From assembly GCA_964036665.1 (NCBI GenBank), contig OZ038529.1:25740060-25804059 (forward strand): a stretch of DNA of 64,000 nucleotides. Direction: 5' to 3'. Positions within the stretch are counted from its first letter, which is position 1. Every line of letters begins with the position of its first letter. Both the position numbers and the translations under genes were made by a program. The notes under the pieces were generated by a model. That model saw only the letters and a list, made by a program, of their open reading frames with translations. It ran no database searches and was not told the origin of the DNA. Shown one piece after another: positions 35,743 through 47,069 of the stretch. This DNA is from Gordius sp. MW1 (lineage: Eukaryota; Nematomorpha; Gordioida; Gordea; Gordiidae).

Positions 35743-35832
35743 TAATCTTTGAAATAAGTGCCAGCAAAACTGAACCTGCAAGCTTGTGCTTCAAAGACCA
35801 AACATATACCCACTAGGCCACCACGCCCCCTA
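35743..35832 (-). repeat. tRNA-like SINE head
   Basis: The minus strand reads GGGGGCGTGGTGGCCTAGTG at its start, with an A-box-like GTGGCCTAGTGGGTA and a B-box-like GCAGGTTCA about 40 nt on. This is tRNA-derived SINE layout; the cloverleaf is not intact, so a working tRNA is unlikely. Confidence 0.55.
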
Positions 35833-36297
35833 TTTAATAAATTTTATAGTGTGATATATAATTTTTAATAGGGCCCTCTTATTTAAAAGGTAGGCCCAGC
35901 CAGGATTCTATAGCCTCTGATATTTAAGGTCATGGGCTTTGAGCCGTCCCTACAGGTCTCAAAGTACTCATATTGTAAAAATGCCTGTGTTTTTTTTGTC
36001 GACCTTTGGTTTTACTAAGACTAACGGCCGACTCTAGTCTGTTTTTAAAATATTGACTAAACCTAGAGGTCGAGCAGGAAATTTGACCAAAAAACCTGTA
36101 ATCTGTTAACTCAAACCAAACGTTGATCAAACACAAAACCTAATTGTTTTTATAACACTTCTAGGTACAACTAGCATTTGTTCGTAGGCATATGTTTAAC
36201 ATTTATGCAATTTCATTAAAAAATCTTAATTTGCTTTTTAATAAAAACAAAATATCGGTCTGTTCTCCCCTTATCCCCAATATAAATAGATGTTTAC
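35833..36297. other. Intronic sequence, no gene seen
   Basis: AT-rich region between the SINE head and exon c; no further module or splice pair was recognised. Confidence 0.4.
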
Positions 36298-36426
36298 TTG
36301 GAACACAGAACTCATCTATTCGGTAGGTGTTAGAGTTACATGCACATAATTTTCTTTTAATATCGCACACTGTAAAATTTCTTGATGCACAATCGCTATT
36401 TGATTCACAGGTAGAATTGAATATAT
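36298..36426 (-). CDS. EB/EGF-like module exon c
   Basis: A 129-nt phase 1-1 exon between CCTTCTAG (36427-36428) and CCAA/GTAAAC (36296-36297). Six cysteines: C-x5-C-x7-C-x6-C-x1-C-x10-C, ending C-V-P like exon e. Continuous translation past either border runs into unlike sequence, and both borders fit GT/AG rules. The upstream neighbour in the window is exon b, 27 kb away. Between them lie three complete retrotransposons (RTE copy B, RTE copy C and gypsy-2) and many repeats. Confidence 0.75.
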
Positions 36427-36924
36427 CTAGAAGGCATAATACATGCAAAAATATTTTGGGATAATAGGGAGTAATAAATTAGGTTCGAAACAGGCTAAAT
36501 TAAACTTATGCTTCCAATCGAATGCGATTGTGTAACTTAATAACATATCGTGGATTTTCTCATATAGTATTGCAGAAAACTATAAAAATTAAACACTAGC
36601 TCTTATCTAATTAACCTAGATTGCAGCTTATCTTATTAATTGCATTGTTAAATGTTAATTGTTTACTTTAGAAAAATTATATATATTTTTTAATAACTTA
36701 ACATTTTCACTTAAATAAATATAACAACTTAAAACCTATTTCGGCCTATTGGTTGAAATGCCTTAGGCGAAATACACCATGCTGAGAATATAAATTTGCA
36801 TCCTTGGAGGCCCTTTGATGTGATTAAATAATATTATATTAGAGTCAAAGATATTCCTTATTTTCCATGTAGATCATTTTTGTTAATTTATGAATGGTTT
36901 ACGTTTATAAATACTATCAAACTC
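36427..36924. other. Intronic sequence, no gene seen
   Basis: AT-rich; no recognised element. Confidence 0.4.
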
Positions 36925-37100
36925 GTCAAGGGCGTAGCCAGGATTGCCTCAAGGGGGGGGGTTTCAAAAAAACTTATTTAGTAATACTATTAAAAAAATT
37001 TAACGGGCCCCCCGAGGAGATGGGGGTCTGGGGCCGGAGCTCCCAACGGGGGTCTGGGGGCGAAGCCCCCAGCATTTTTTCAGTATATATGATTGGTTTT
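36925..37100 (+). repeat. GGGCGTAGCCAGG-type element end with strong GC hairpin
   Basis: Starts GGGCGTAGCCAGGATT, passes a 9-base G run, and ends in GGGGGTCTGGGGGCGAAGCC with a GGGGGC-GAA-GCCCCC stem. Probably a small non-autonomous DNA element; the other end was not located. Confidence 0.55.
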
Positions 37101-37798
37101 TGGTAAAAAATGCATTAATAATATCTTAAGCGACGCAAATTGCAAATAGCTCCTTCCAATTTTTCTGTTTGCGCTAATTAGGGCCATTGTTTAAACTAAA
37201 CACTTGCATTAGCCTTTTAGGCTTAAATCTCCCACCAGAACCAATAATTGTCCTGCCCGGGACCGTTTAAATTAAATTATTAGCCCAATTTCGCCCCGCT
37301 GCTAAAATTTGGCTTGTATCAGCATCTTACTCGTTTAATTTAGAGGTTGAGATAGTTTTTTAGAGAAATAATTAAAAATTAAATTTCTTCTTATTAGAAA
37401 ACACGCACTCGGGACATAAGTATTTTGTAGAAATAATGTTATAATTAGTAGATTTTATCTAAAATTAAATATCAAATTAATTAAGATAATATATTATTTC
37501 TATATGCGCAACACACACAAGACTCTATTAATATTTTTTCCGTATAATTTGAAAAAAAATGCATTTTTTTTTGTGAATGAGGGGGGGGGGGGAGTCGTAA
37601 CCCGAAACCCCCCCCCCCCCCCCCCCCCCTTCCCTACGCACTTGAAACTCGTAAAATGGGATTTTGTATATTAATGTATTTACAACATTTATATTACAAA
37701 TATATAGCTCTTTACATTATTTAATTTATCAAAATTGATAATATATTGTATATAATTAGCTACATTTTATTAATAATCATCATACGAGAGGGGTTATG
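37101..37798. other. No gene seen; paired G12 and C22 tracts
   Basis: AT-rich sequence. A 12-base G run (37581-37592) is followed 15 bases later by a 22-base C run (37608-37629), able to fold back on each other. Confidence 0.6.
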
Positions 37799-38336
37799 AA
37801 TAGTGCAAATGACAAAGATTCCCTTCTCGATATAGAAGTCAAACTCTTTCAGGAGAATCAAGTTAAGACACAAATGAACAAGATGCAAAAAGAAAAAGCT
37901 AATGGCCCACTATGGAAGCATTGCTCGGATGTCGTGAAGAAGGAGTCTCTTCATGACGAACCTCCTTAACAAGATATTGGTAGAAGAGCAAAATTCTAAT
38001 CAATGAAAAGCAGGCACGATTATATCCTTATTTAAAGGCAAAGGAGACCCTCGCCTCGGGACTGTGGCACCTATAGAGGTATCAAGATAACTTGCCACTC
38101 CTTGAAGCTTATAAAGGATCTTAGTAACAAGGCTGAAAAACGAGGTGGAAATATCGGCTAACCAATTTGTATTTGTGGCCGGTAAATCCACAATCGATCC
38201 AATCTTCGCACTAAGACAAATGATAAAAATATGGTGAAAAGAGAAGAGACTTACATATGTATCTTGGAGAAAGTTTTTGACACGGTTCCTCGCGATTCAA
38301 TATGGTGGTGCCTGAGAAAACAAAATATCCCTGACG

Positions 38337-38639
38337 CATATGTAGAAGTTTTGACTTCTACTTTATTATCCTTAAAAGAATCGAAGGTTTAGTGAATTTG
38401 GAAGCGAATAAAAACCGAATTAATTTATTAATTATTTGCGAGTAAAAGTTAGCAAACCATGAAATGCGCAGGAGATAAATATTTTTTAACGCAGAAGATT
38501 AATATATCGAACGCAAAAGATTAATTACGCCGAAGGTGAATATAAGCAGACGATAAATTACATAGAAGGTGAATATAAGCAGACGATAAATTGTATATTC
38601 AAAATAGTAAAATAAAGGATATAGGGGTACCATACATAT
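38337..38639. mobile_element. 293-bp insertion with 5-bp target duplication
   Basis: Sequence 38342-38634 interrupts RTE copy C and is flanked by CATAT at 38337-38341 and 38635-38639. It begins with a perfect stem GTAGAAG-TTTTGA-CTTCTAC and contains a two-copy direct repeat of GAAGGTGAATATAAGCAGAC. A 5-bp duplication suggests a solo LTR, but the ends are not clear TG/CA, so the class is open. Confidence 0.68.
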
Positions 38640-38810
38640 ATACAGTTTATAAAAAGCATTTATGAAGCTTCAAACTCTTGCGTTAGGACGACAGTTGAGA
38701 CTCTAAACCTTTTAGGGTTAATATTAAGTTCCTTTTTATTTAATATAATTATTGACACGATAACGAGAGACATTTAAAAGCCATCGCCATGGTGTTTGCT
38801 ATATGCCGAT

Positions 38811-38959
38811 TAATACAAAGTAGGAATCTCCAATAATTAGTTTATTCAAGGAAGTAAGTAAGTTACATAAGATGCAATTGATTATATTGTCGCATGTTAA
38901 TGCCATGTTGTTTTATGTAAATATGTTTAGGTAATAACATTGTATAATCATTTATTACA
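38811..38959 (-). repeat. 3' LTR of gypsy-2
   Basis: Minus strand starts TGTAATAAATG and ends TTTGTATTA; 146 of 149 positions match the other LTR. Confidence 0.93.
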
Positions 38960-38968
38960 TTTCCCTTC
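38960..38968 (-). promoter_or_regulatory. Polypurine tract of gypsy-2
   Basis: GAAGGGAAA directly precedes the 3' LTR on the minus strand. Confidence 0.68.
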
Positions 38969-38985
38969 GCTAATTTAAGTTAGAA

Positions 38986-39623
38986 CTAAATTTCTTGAAT
39001 AAGCCGCTTAGGAGGATGTATTTCTCGATTTGACCTTCTAGCCCCTGTGCTTTCTGTAACGATATCTTCAACGCCTTCGTCATTGCAATTTATTTCTTCA
39101 TCGCTCTCTTCTCTAACATTCTTGGTTGGCTGGTATCGTTCCCTTAGCTGGTCACTATGCTTTTTCACGGTTCTATTCATCGTATCGACCACGTAGGAAT
39201 AAGGTCCATTTCGCTTAAGGACTTTCCCCAGCCGCCATCCTTTTTTGATCTCATTTTTTACTCATACAGCTTGACCTGGAATAAGCTCTCTGGTAACAGC
39301 TTTGTCCCTTTGCCTGTTTTCACTTTCTCTGTCTTTTGTTCTATGTAATTGCCGACTGTTGGTTGTATCCAATCGAGTGAAGTTTTTAGGTTTCTCCCCA
39401 TCATCACTTTCGACGGCGTTCTCCCAGTTGATGAGTGTTCACTGATTCTATACCCCATCAACACGTCAAGCATACATGACTCGGGATCTTTGGTATATTC
39501 CCTGCATGCTTGATATCTGCTCTTTATAGTTCTAATAGCTCTTTCCACCAATCCATTTGTTTTTGGATGATATGGCGTAGATCTGATGTGTTTTATGTTT
39601 AAAGATTTGCAAAATTGTTCCAT
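38986..39623 (-). pseudogene. gypsy-2 integrase, C-terminal half
   Basis: 39623-39258 continues the core after the stop at about 39637, with STPYHPKTNGLVERAI carrying the catalytic Glu, then a GYR-x-S region. A frameshift follows, and 39192-38986 holds the tail with a DQLRERY-type end and a basic/acidic C-terminus. Together these complete the integrase, but in two frames. Confidence 0.82.
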
Positions 39624-39638
39624 TTCATAATTTCGAAA

Positions 39639-40650
39639 CTAAGGACCGTTGTCTGTAACGATCTGTTTTGGAACTCCCCATCTTGCAAACCATTGGCGCA
39701 TGGTTTTAATGGTCGTTGTAGTGGTGGAGCTATTTTGTAGCTGCACTTCGACCCATTTTGAATATGAATCAACAGCTATGCACCAAAAATATCCATCTAT
39801 GGGACCCGCGTAGTCCATATGTATACGTTCCCAAGGCTGTTTTGTTACATTCCACGAATACAGTGAAACTTCGGGCTTGTTGCATCTATTTTTTTGACAT
39901 CCGATGCACTTCTGTACGTAGGTTTCAATATCCTTATCTAACTGAGGCCAGGTAACATAAAGTCGTGCAATCGATTTCATTGAACTAATTCCTGGGTGGC
40001 CCTTATGGATGAGTTTTAAAATAGAAAGTCTTAAATAAGTTGGAATGACAAGTAATCCGTTGGCGTAAATGATGCCTTTATCTTCTTCTATCTCATTTCT
40101 TTTGTTATAATAAAAACTTAGTTCTTTAGGTATCATATTTTTGTTCAACGGCCAACCTTTATTTACAAATGTTTTTACTTTCTTTAAAACTTTGTCTTTT
40201 TGAGATTCTTTTATTAAAATGTCCCTGTCTAATTGCATGTCATTGAGATTCAGTATACGAATGTGACTAATGGAATTACTTCTACACTCTTTGATTTCTA
40301 ACTCATTGGCAGTAACTGGAAGTCGTGAAAGTGCATCAGCAATTTTGTTTTCTTTACCCGGAATATACTCAATGGTGTAATCATATGCCGACATCTTCCA
40401 GGCCCATCTAATAAGTCGATTATTGCTTATTTTTGGCAAGTCTCTTGCCTCGCCAAACAATCTTTCAAGTGGCTTATGGTCAGTTCTTAACACAAATTTT
40501 CTCCCATACAAATACATATGGAACTTTTCAACACCATACAGTAGGGCTCTTGCTTCTCTATCAATTGGGGCATAATGCTTTTCACCATCGATTAAAGTTC
40601 TTGAAGCGTATGCTATTGGCCTTTTACCCGAGTTCACTGTGTGATATCAA
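39639..40650 (-). pseudogene. gypsy-2 RNase H and integrase N-terminal half
   Basis: 332 codons open from 40637. RNase H: IAYASRTL, REARALLYG, TDHKPLERLF. A linker with ADALSRLP follows. Integrase zinc domain: HKGHPG, WPQLDKD and C-x2-C; catalytic Asp in HMDYAG and in VTDNGP. The frame ends with TAG right after NGP where Q is expected (a CAG to TAG change). An upstream TGA near 40648-40650 cuts it from the RNase H start (ILECDAF, GFGAV). Confidence 0.87.
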
Positions 40651-41456
40651 ACAGCTCCAAAACCATTTTCGAACGCATCACATTCTAAAATTATTGGAAG
40701 AGATTTTGAATACGGAATTAATGTCGATTGATCGGAGAGCAATGATTTTACTTTCTCAAAAGTTTTTGTGTGCTCTACTGTCCATTCCCACTTGGTTCTC
40801 GTACCAGTCAATTGATGTAATGGCGCTAAGAGACTATGTAAGTGGGGAATAAATTTTTCATGGTAGTTAACAAGTCCTAAAATGATCTCAGTTCATGGAT
40901 GTTTCGAGGTGTTGGACACTGTTTGATTGCAAGTACTTTATCTCCCGATGGACGAATTCCATTTTTATCAATTATGTGCCCCAAAAACGATATAGTGGTT
41001 TTACAAAACTCAACTTTAGAAAGACGAGCTTTCATCCCTGCAGATTGCAGTTTGTTTAGAACTTACTCAGTCATCATAGCCTTTTCCACTTATTATGATG
41101 TCATCCATGTAAACCCCAGTGTTTTCACAGTCTTTTAGAACCTCTTCCATAAACCTTTGAAAAATTAGTGGGGCGCATGACAACCCAAATGGCATTGTTT
41201 TATATTTAAATAGCCCCACGTGTGTCGCAATGACTAGTAATTTTTGGGAATCAATGTGTACAGGGAGCTGTAAATAAGCATCTCGCATATCGATTTTTGT
41301 GTATATTGAACCTCCTTCAATCTTTCCCATGATGTCCTCAAAAGTTGGAATTATTTGAAAATCATTAAGAATGAATTTGTTTAAGGTAACTTTAAGGTCT
41401 GCACATATCCTGATATCTCCATTACTTTTGCGGACATTGACGGTTGGGTACTCCAT
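40651..41456 (-). pseudogene. gypsy-2 reverse transcriptase
   Basis: 41456-41067 has the fingers and palm: RICADLKVTLN, DMRDAYLQLPV, MPFGLSCAPLIFQR and a full YMDD box (GVYMDDIIISG). A stop or frameshift follows at about 41067, and the thumb/connection continues in another frame (FLGHIIDKNGI) with one more frameshift near 40870. The active-site residues are intact although the frame is broken. Confidence 0.87.
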
Positions 41457-42840
41457 GTAACTTGTGTTTCACGTGGATCCACTTTTTCAATTACACCCAT
41501 TTGTAGTAACCTATTTATTTCAAATTCAATTGGTTTTCTTAGTGGAAACGGGACCCTTCTAGCCGGTAAGGCAATGGGTCTAGCATCATCTCTTAATTGA
41601 ATTTTAACCGATATATTCTTAACTGATGCTGGACTTTTCTCAAATAATAACGGAAATTCTTTGTCAAAAGATATTAATGAATTACTATCATATTTAACTT
41701 TCTGAATTTTTACTTCTTGTGGAATATTTAATCCGAATTTTATAACCCATGGTAATCCAAACAAGGGGACATCATCTGTCTTTGTAACCACAGCTGTCAG
41801 ATTATGATTAATTTTACCCATCTGGACATTTAATAATGTTTTGCCCAGTGTTTCTACTGGCTGGTTACCATAAGCTTTGGGAGACATACATTCGGTCAAT
41901 CTGGGTCTGCCAATTTGTTTCCACATTTTAAGATTGATAAGACTAATCTGAGCCCCCGTGTCATATTCCATTATGAAATTTTGACCATTTAATTTAACCT
42001 CTATTGTGGCTCGTTTAGATAATTGACATACACGCTTGATAGAATCACCAGAATCATCATTATCATTTTCGAGAGTCATTTGATTTAATGCACTACGACA
42101 AGCTATAGCAAAATGACCTTTCTTTTGACATCTGAAGCATGTTGCTGTAAAGGCTGGACAACAAAATTTTGCATGTTGTTTTAGACACCTTGAACATTTA
42201 AATAATGTTTTGTTATCATTCTTGTTGTGATCATTCAACTGTTTCTTAGTGTCATATTTTAGTTTAAAAAGTCTTTCCTCAGAATCACCATTTGTCTCAA
42301 CTTCAGCTCTCTCCATACATAAAGCCATATTTATTATTCTTTCAAACGTAAGGGGCTTGCCTTTCTCATCTAGAGTATCAGGATATTTTGTCTTAAGTTC
42401 CATCTCTAGTGGTTTAAATTTAAGGGCAAAAATAAAATGATCTCGGGCTCTTTCATCAAAGTCATGCATGTATGCACATTTACTTAAGCATATTCTAATT
42501 CTTTTTGACAATTCTAAAATACTTTCATTAGGCAATCTGCTTAAGTGTATCAAATCTAACCTATGAGCAAAAATAGTTTTCATTGGTTGATATCTTTGAT
42601 ATAAGGCCTTTTCAAGATTTTCCCATTTAGCATCATTTAAAGTCATGGGATATAAAATTTCCTTCAGTTCCTTGATTATTGGTAATCCTATGTAAGCCAA
42701 AACTATCTTCTTTTTAACTATTGGACTAGATTTAATTCTTTTTATGTCTAGGATGGCATCTAAATTGTACAGATAATCTAGAATGAATTTCTGGATTAAA
42801 TTCCGCCATGGATATTCTCTTCAGTTGCTCATCCATTCTT
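41381..42840 (-). pseudogene. gypsy-2 Gag and protease
   Basis: A 439-codon open frame (42700-41381). Capsid-like helices come first, then two zinc knuckles in one frame (near residues 168-200), then the protease active site EYDTGAQIS and a PLFG flank, then the start of the RT region (ARRVPFPLRKPI). The true start is probably near 42840, in another frame: Gag-like sequence upstream of 42700 is separated by a frameshift near 42780. Here gag and pol are continuous, unlike gypsy-1. Confidence 0.82.
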
Positions 42841-42865
42841 GGCATATATATTTCTAATAGTTTTA

Positions 42866-42876
42866 CTTCGTCGCCA
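42866..42876 (-). promoter_or_regulatory. Primer-binding site of gypsy-2
   Basis: TGGCGACGAAG follows the 5' LTR by one base on the minus strand. It shares TGGCG with the gypsy-1 site. Confidence 0.58.
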
Positions 42877-42877
42877 A

Positions 42878-43026
42878 TAATACAAAGTAGGAATCTCCAA
42901 TAATTAGTTTATTCAAGGAAGTAAGTAAGTTACATAAGATGCAATTGATTACATTGTCGCATGTTAATGCCATGTTGTTTTATATAAATATGTTTAGGTA
43001 ATAACATTGTATAATTATTTATTACA
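42878..43026 (-). repeat. 5' LTR of gypsy-2
   Basis: 149 bp; same sequence as 38811-38959 apart from three substitutions. Confidence 0.93.
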
Positions 43027-43509
43027 CCGATAAAATAGTACTATGAGAGGAAACAAAGGAGAAAGTATTCGAGAAGCCGAAAAGTGGTCAAAGCGCTTAG
43101 CTGGATATGGTTTAAAGGTCAACGATCGAAAAACCGTATACATAGAAATTAACAGTACAGGCAGCTCATCGATGGATGACCATCTCAAGTACTCAAAAGT
43201 AGAAAGGTTTAGATACCTCGGCTTGATGCTACATCAAGAGGGAGGTTGAACAGAAGTCAATGCCCGGATCCATAAGGATGGCTTAAATGGCGAAGTATAT
43301 CCGGTGTAATGTGACAAAAGAAAATGCCAATATGGTTGAAGAGCAAAGGTTACAAATCCATCGTAAGACCGGTCTTACTCTATGGAAGTGAGACATGGGC
43401 ATTGAACACCACGGAAAGAAAGCTATTACAAGCCACCTAGATGAGAAGGATACGGTGAAGCATGGGGTATATTAAGCTCAACCATATGACGAATGACTTT
43501 CTCATGATA

Positions 43510-44343
43510 GAATTAGGCAGAGTTGTTAAACGCACTTCAAAAACCGGTGCCGCACTCGCAATCGCACATTGAGGAAAACCCGGTGCGCGCACTCGCACTC
43601 GCACCAGTTTTAACAAAGGTGCGCGCACTCGCACCAGTATTAAAGGTGCGCATTAATTAGCTAATTTTATATATTTTATTTTAATGAAAATTAATTATAA
43701 TTAGATCATTATATGTGATTAATCTTACGATAGCAAAGATAGGTTTAAAAGTGTTTGGAATATTAAGATAGTAACGGGAGATGACAATATTCCAAAAACG
43801 CTTAATTAAATATATTATCATTATTTAAATATTTTATTGTAATTATTTAATCAAATTACCTGTCTGTATTTTTAATCTTCTAATCTTATTAAACTTTTAG
43901 TGTTTTTCTATAGTTTATTTATTAAGCGACGAGTTCAAAAGTGTAAAGATTAATCGTTGATTGATAAAGTAAATACGTGAATAATGTGAAATATCGCGGT
44001 TAGATTATTTTTATTGTCTATCGATAGTAACCAATTTCCCGCCTTGTTATCTTCTCCACCAGGAACATAGATGTATGTTATATATAGTAAATCAGTAGAA
44101 ATTTAATTTGTGAAATATGCGATATAATACAATTTCGAAATTAATAAATTGTAAAACTCTTAATGTGCGCAAAACAGGAGCGCAATTGCGCACCCGCACC
44201 GCCTTAATCAGGTGCGCGCACCCGCACTCGCTCTTCGTTATAAAAAAGTGCGCGCACCAGCACGTCGCACCGCAAATCCGGTGCGTGCGCGCACCCGGTG
44301 CGCGCTCTTGACGTGCGCGCACCTTAACAACTCTGGAATTAGG
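43510..44343. mobile_element. Non-autonomous hAT MITE with GCGC-rich ends and 8-bp target duplication
   Basis: Element 43518-44335 (818 bp) inside RTE copy C. Ends CAGAGTTGTTAA are inverted; flanks GAATTAGG at 43510-43517 and 44336-44343 are identical. Each end carries a cluster of GGTGCGCGCAC and ACTCGCAC words (43535-43655 and 44165-44325), CpG-rich in contrast to the AT-rich core. No transposase is encoded. Confidence 0.93.
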
Positions 44344-44612
44344 TATTCAACCTATGGCGGACATGATTAACAAAAATCGGCTAAGGTGGTATGGTCATAT
44401 ACTAAAAAGGGACACGAATGACGTAAATCGAAAAGTTCTGGAAATGGAAGTACCGGGAAAGGGAGGAAGAGGACGACCTCGTGTCACGTGGAAAGGGCAA
44501 GTCGTTATGAAAACTAAAAAGATTAGTCAACATGGCACTAACCTGGTCAAGATGGAAGAAACTTATCAAAACGAACCCCACGAATGTGGGATCAAATAAT
44601 TGATAAAGAAGA

Positions 44613-45436
44613 AGAAGTTATCTGTTATAATCTAAAATTTAAATTTGCGAAAGAGTAAGATATAATTAGAATTTAATGTTAGCCTAAAACATGGGCGTAG
44701 CCAGGGAGTCGTAAGTAGATCCATAAATTCTTTTAAATTTAATATAATTATGGCTAAAATTTCAAAAAACTATCATTTTCCCCCTCCCTTTTTAAACAAA
44801 TTTTCTCTTCTTTTAAAAGTTAATAGTATATAAGGGTGGGGCTAGAAATCAAAAACAGGATAACTTTTGTGCCCTTCAGCAATAATAATAAGTCTTATTA
44901 AACCCTATTTTTGATTTTCTTGGATATTTTGTTATGAAATATTGCAGAAACATTATATTTATAGATTATATTCTTCCTCCTACATCCCCAATGTGTGTAA
45001 GATTGAAAAGGGCGCGTTGTCTTAATGATTTTAATGCGGCTTATGATAGAGGACCACATTTTTTTAATTAATACTGATCAGTGACGTAGCTAAAGTAGGG
45101 GGCCAAGGCCTCCTTCCTCCAAGAATAAAATCCGGGCGCCCTGGCCTCCCTCTAAACAAAAAAATCCTGTCTCCTTTGGCCACACAAGCAATAATTTTAT
45201 TTTACATTATTTAATAATTATTATCTGTATTTGTTTATAACTTATTAAAAATAAAAAAAATTCTTGTCAATATACCCGTTTTTTGGATTTTAATTGATTT
45301 GTACTAACCTACTCACTATACGCCATATAATTTTATGTAGCCTTATTATATTTTTTCAAATAGTTTTGTTGTTAATTAAATAAAGCAGGGCCTTTGGTAC
45401 TGTTGGTAAAATGCCAAAATGCTACTACCATAACCT
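44613..45436. other. No gene; scattered MITE ends
   Basis: Contains a GGGCGTAGCCAGGG sequence at about 44694 and a GTGACGTAGCTAAAGTAGGG sequence at about 45082, both like ends of the small MITE family, in otherwise AT-rich DNA. Confidence 0.5.
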
Positions 45437-46183
45437 ATGGTAGTTAGAGCCCTGCACGGGCCGCCCGAAGCCCGACCCGGCCCGAGCCTGGCCCGGCCCG
45501 ATCGGGTTTCGGGCCGGGCTCGGGCAGAATTTATAAAACAATTGGGCCTCGGGCTCGGGTCGGGCCTGATGCGGCGGCCCGACCCGAGGCCCGAGCCCGG
45601 CCCGAATTGAACTAAAGCAAATTAATCTTTTATAACATAGGATTTAAATCAACTCAATATTAATAATTATCTTCGCGCAGCCTACATTATATAGCTTCTA
45701 AACTTCAGCTTATTTCCCTTGCCTAATATAATATAACTGACCTGAATTGCAAATCTGATTATATTTTATAGAATCATAGTAGCTGTTACTTTAGAAATAA
45801 GAAAAGAAACTATTTCAAAAGGTTTTTTATTTGAAACTGTTAAAAATTTATTTTATAAAGTTAAATTTTTAGCTTTAAATGATTAGCTGAATAAACTCTA
45901 ACGAGTGAAAACGGATTTTTTATTTCAAATTCATTCTAGTTGTAAATTAGGAGTAATAACAATGTAATGCATTTTATATCTAGATGGTGAAAAAAAAGTT
46001 TCAATAATATATTTTTTCAAAAATTTTATTTGGAAAATCGGGTCGGGCTCGGGCTCGTGTCGGGCCAAAAATAAAAAAGTCTTTCGGGCTCGGGCCGGGC
46101 TCGGGCAAAATAAAAATTGATAAGTCGGGCTCGGGCCGGGCTCGGGCCGAAGAAATTTCATTTTGCAGGGCTCTAATGGTAGT
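45437..46183. mobile_element. Non-autonomous hAT-type element with CGGGCC-rich ends and 8-bp target duplication
   Basis: Element 45445-46175 (731 bp). Ends TAGAGCCCTGCA are inverted; flanks ATGGTAGT at 45437-45444 and 46176-46183 are identical. Subterminal blocks consist of CCCGAGCCCGGCC words. The interior is AT-rich and non-coding. A fragment of the same family lies at 27230-27532. Confidence 0.93.
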
Positions 46184-46484
46184 AGCATACATCTCGCCCA
46201 TTACCATCATCATAACCAGCATCATGCTGCTTAATAACCCGGTTGCTATCACTGGCAACCATGGTTGCTTGGTTGGGAGAGATGTAAGTAACCGGGAATT
46301 TGGTAGATTGGATTGATATAACAGTGGTATTGAGCAGGCTTGTTTTAAACTAAATAGCTAATTTAATTTTAGCTTACTATTAGAGTTGGTAGCTGCCATA
46401 TAATGCTAATCAATATTTTTTAATCATTTATTAATACAAAAATGGTGATTAAAAAATTTAAATATATTATAAATTTGTCCCGTT

Positions 46485-46920
46485 ATTTTGCCCCCCCCCC
46501 CTAATTTTTTATACTCTTTCTGACCAGAGGGGAGGGGAGGGGGGGGGGGTGTTTTACCCCCCCCCCCCCTCCCTTATTTTTTATCCTCTTTCTCACCAGG
46601 GGGGAGGGGGGGGGGTGTTTTGCCCCCCCCCTTATTTTTTATCCTCTTTCTCACCAGGGGAAAGGGGGGCGGGGGTGTTTTGCCCCCCCCCCTTTATTTT
46701 TTATTCTTTTTCTCACTAGGGGAGAGGGGGGGGGGGTGTTTTGCCCCCCCCTTATTTTTACGCTTTTTCTCACGAGGGGGGAAGGGTGTTTTGCCCCCTC
46801 CCTTATTTTTTATCCTCTTTTTGACCAGAGGGGAGGGGGGTGTTTTGCCCCCCCCCCTTATTTTTTATCCTCTTTCTCACCAGCCCCTTATTTTTTACGC
46901 TCTTTCTCACCAGGGGAGAA
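46485..46920 (+). repeat. G/C-tract minisatellite, forward block
   Basis: About eight units of 50-70 bp: C-run, TTATTTTTTATCC, TCTTTCTCACCAG, G-run, TGTTTTG. Each unit pairs a C-run with a G-run and so is itself foldable. Confidence 0.9.
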
Positions 46921-47069
46921 AATTGACAATTATAACAATTGTCACTCATCTAAGTTAACAAAATATAATTTGTGTTTAAGATAATTTTTTACCACTAGAT
47001 TAACGTTTAAAAAATTTAATTAGCTAGAAAATTGACAATTATTAGGGCAATTATCACGCATCTAAGTTG

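Larger units (their letters stand above)
38806..43031 (-). mobile_element. Ty3/gypsy LTR retrotransposon (gypsy-2) with 5-bp target duplication
   Basis: Element 38811-43026 (4216 bp) on the minus strand inside RTE copy C. LTRs of 149 bp (38811-38959 and 42878-43026) differ at 3 positions. Flanked by CCGAT at 38806-38810 and 43027-43031; the RTE sequence resumes exactly after it. Gag, protease, RT, RNase H and integrase are present in gypsy order but with several frame breaks. The LTRs are more alike than those of gypsy-1, so this insertion is probably younger. Confidence 0.95.
37799..44612 (+). mobile_element. RTE LINE copy C, broken by three later insertions
   Basis: 5'-truncated RTE copy of the A/B family; its pieces are 37799-38341, 38635-38810, 43027-43517 and 44336-44612, ending in a GAAGAAGAAG tail. 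The gaps are filled by a 293-bp insertion (38342-38634), gypsy-2 (38811-43026) and a hAT MITE (43518-44335), each with its own target duplication. The frames are broken by stops, and the catalytic box reads YADK followed by a stop. Confidence 0.9.

Noticed and set aside
35743-35832. Functional tRNA gene
   Set aside because: The A- and B-box-like parts are present, but the acceptor and anticodon stems do not pair convincingly.
43437-44322. Arg/Ala/His-rich open frames on both strands
   Set aside because: They come from the GCGCGCAC subterminal repeats of the hAT MITE.
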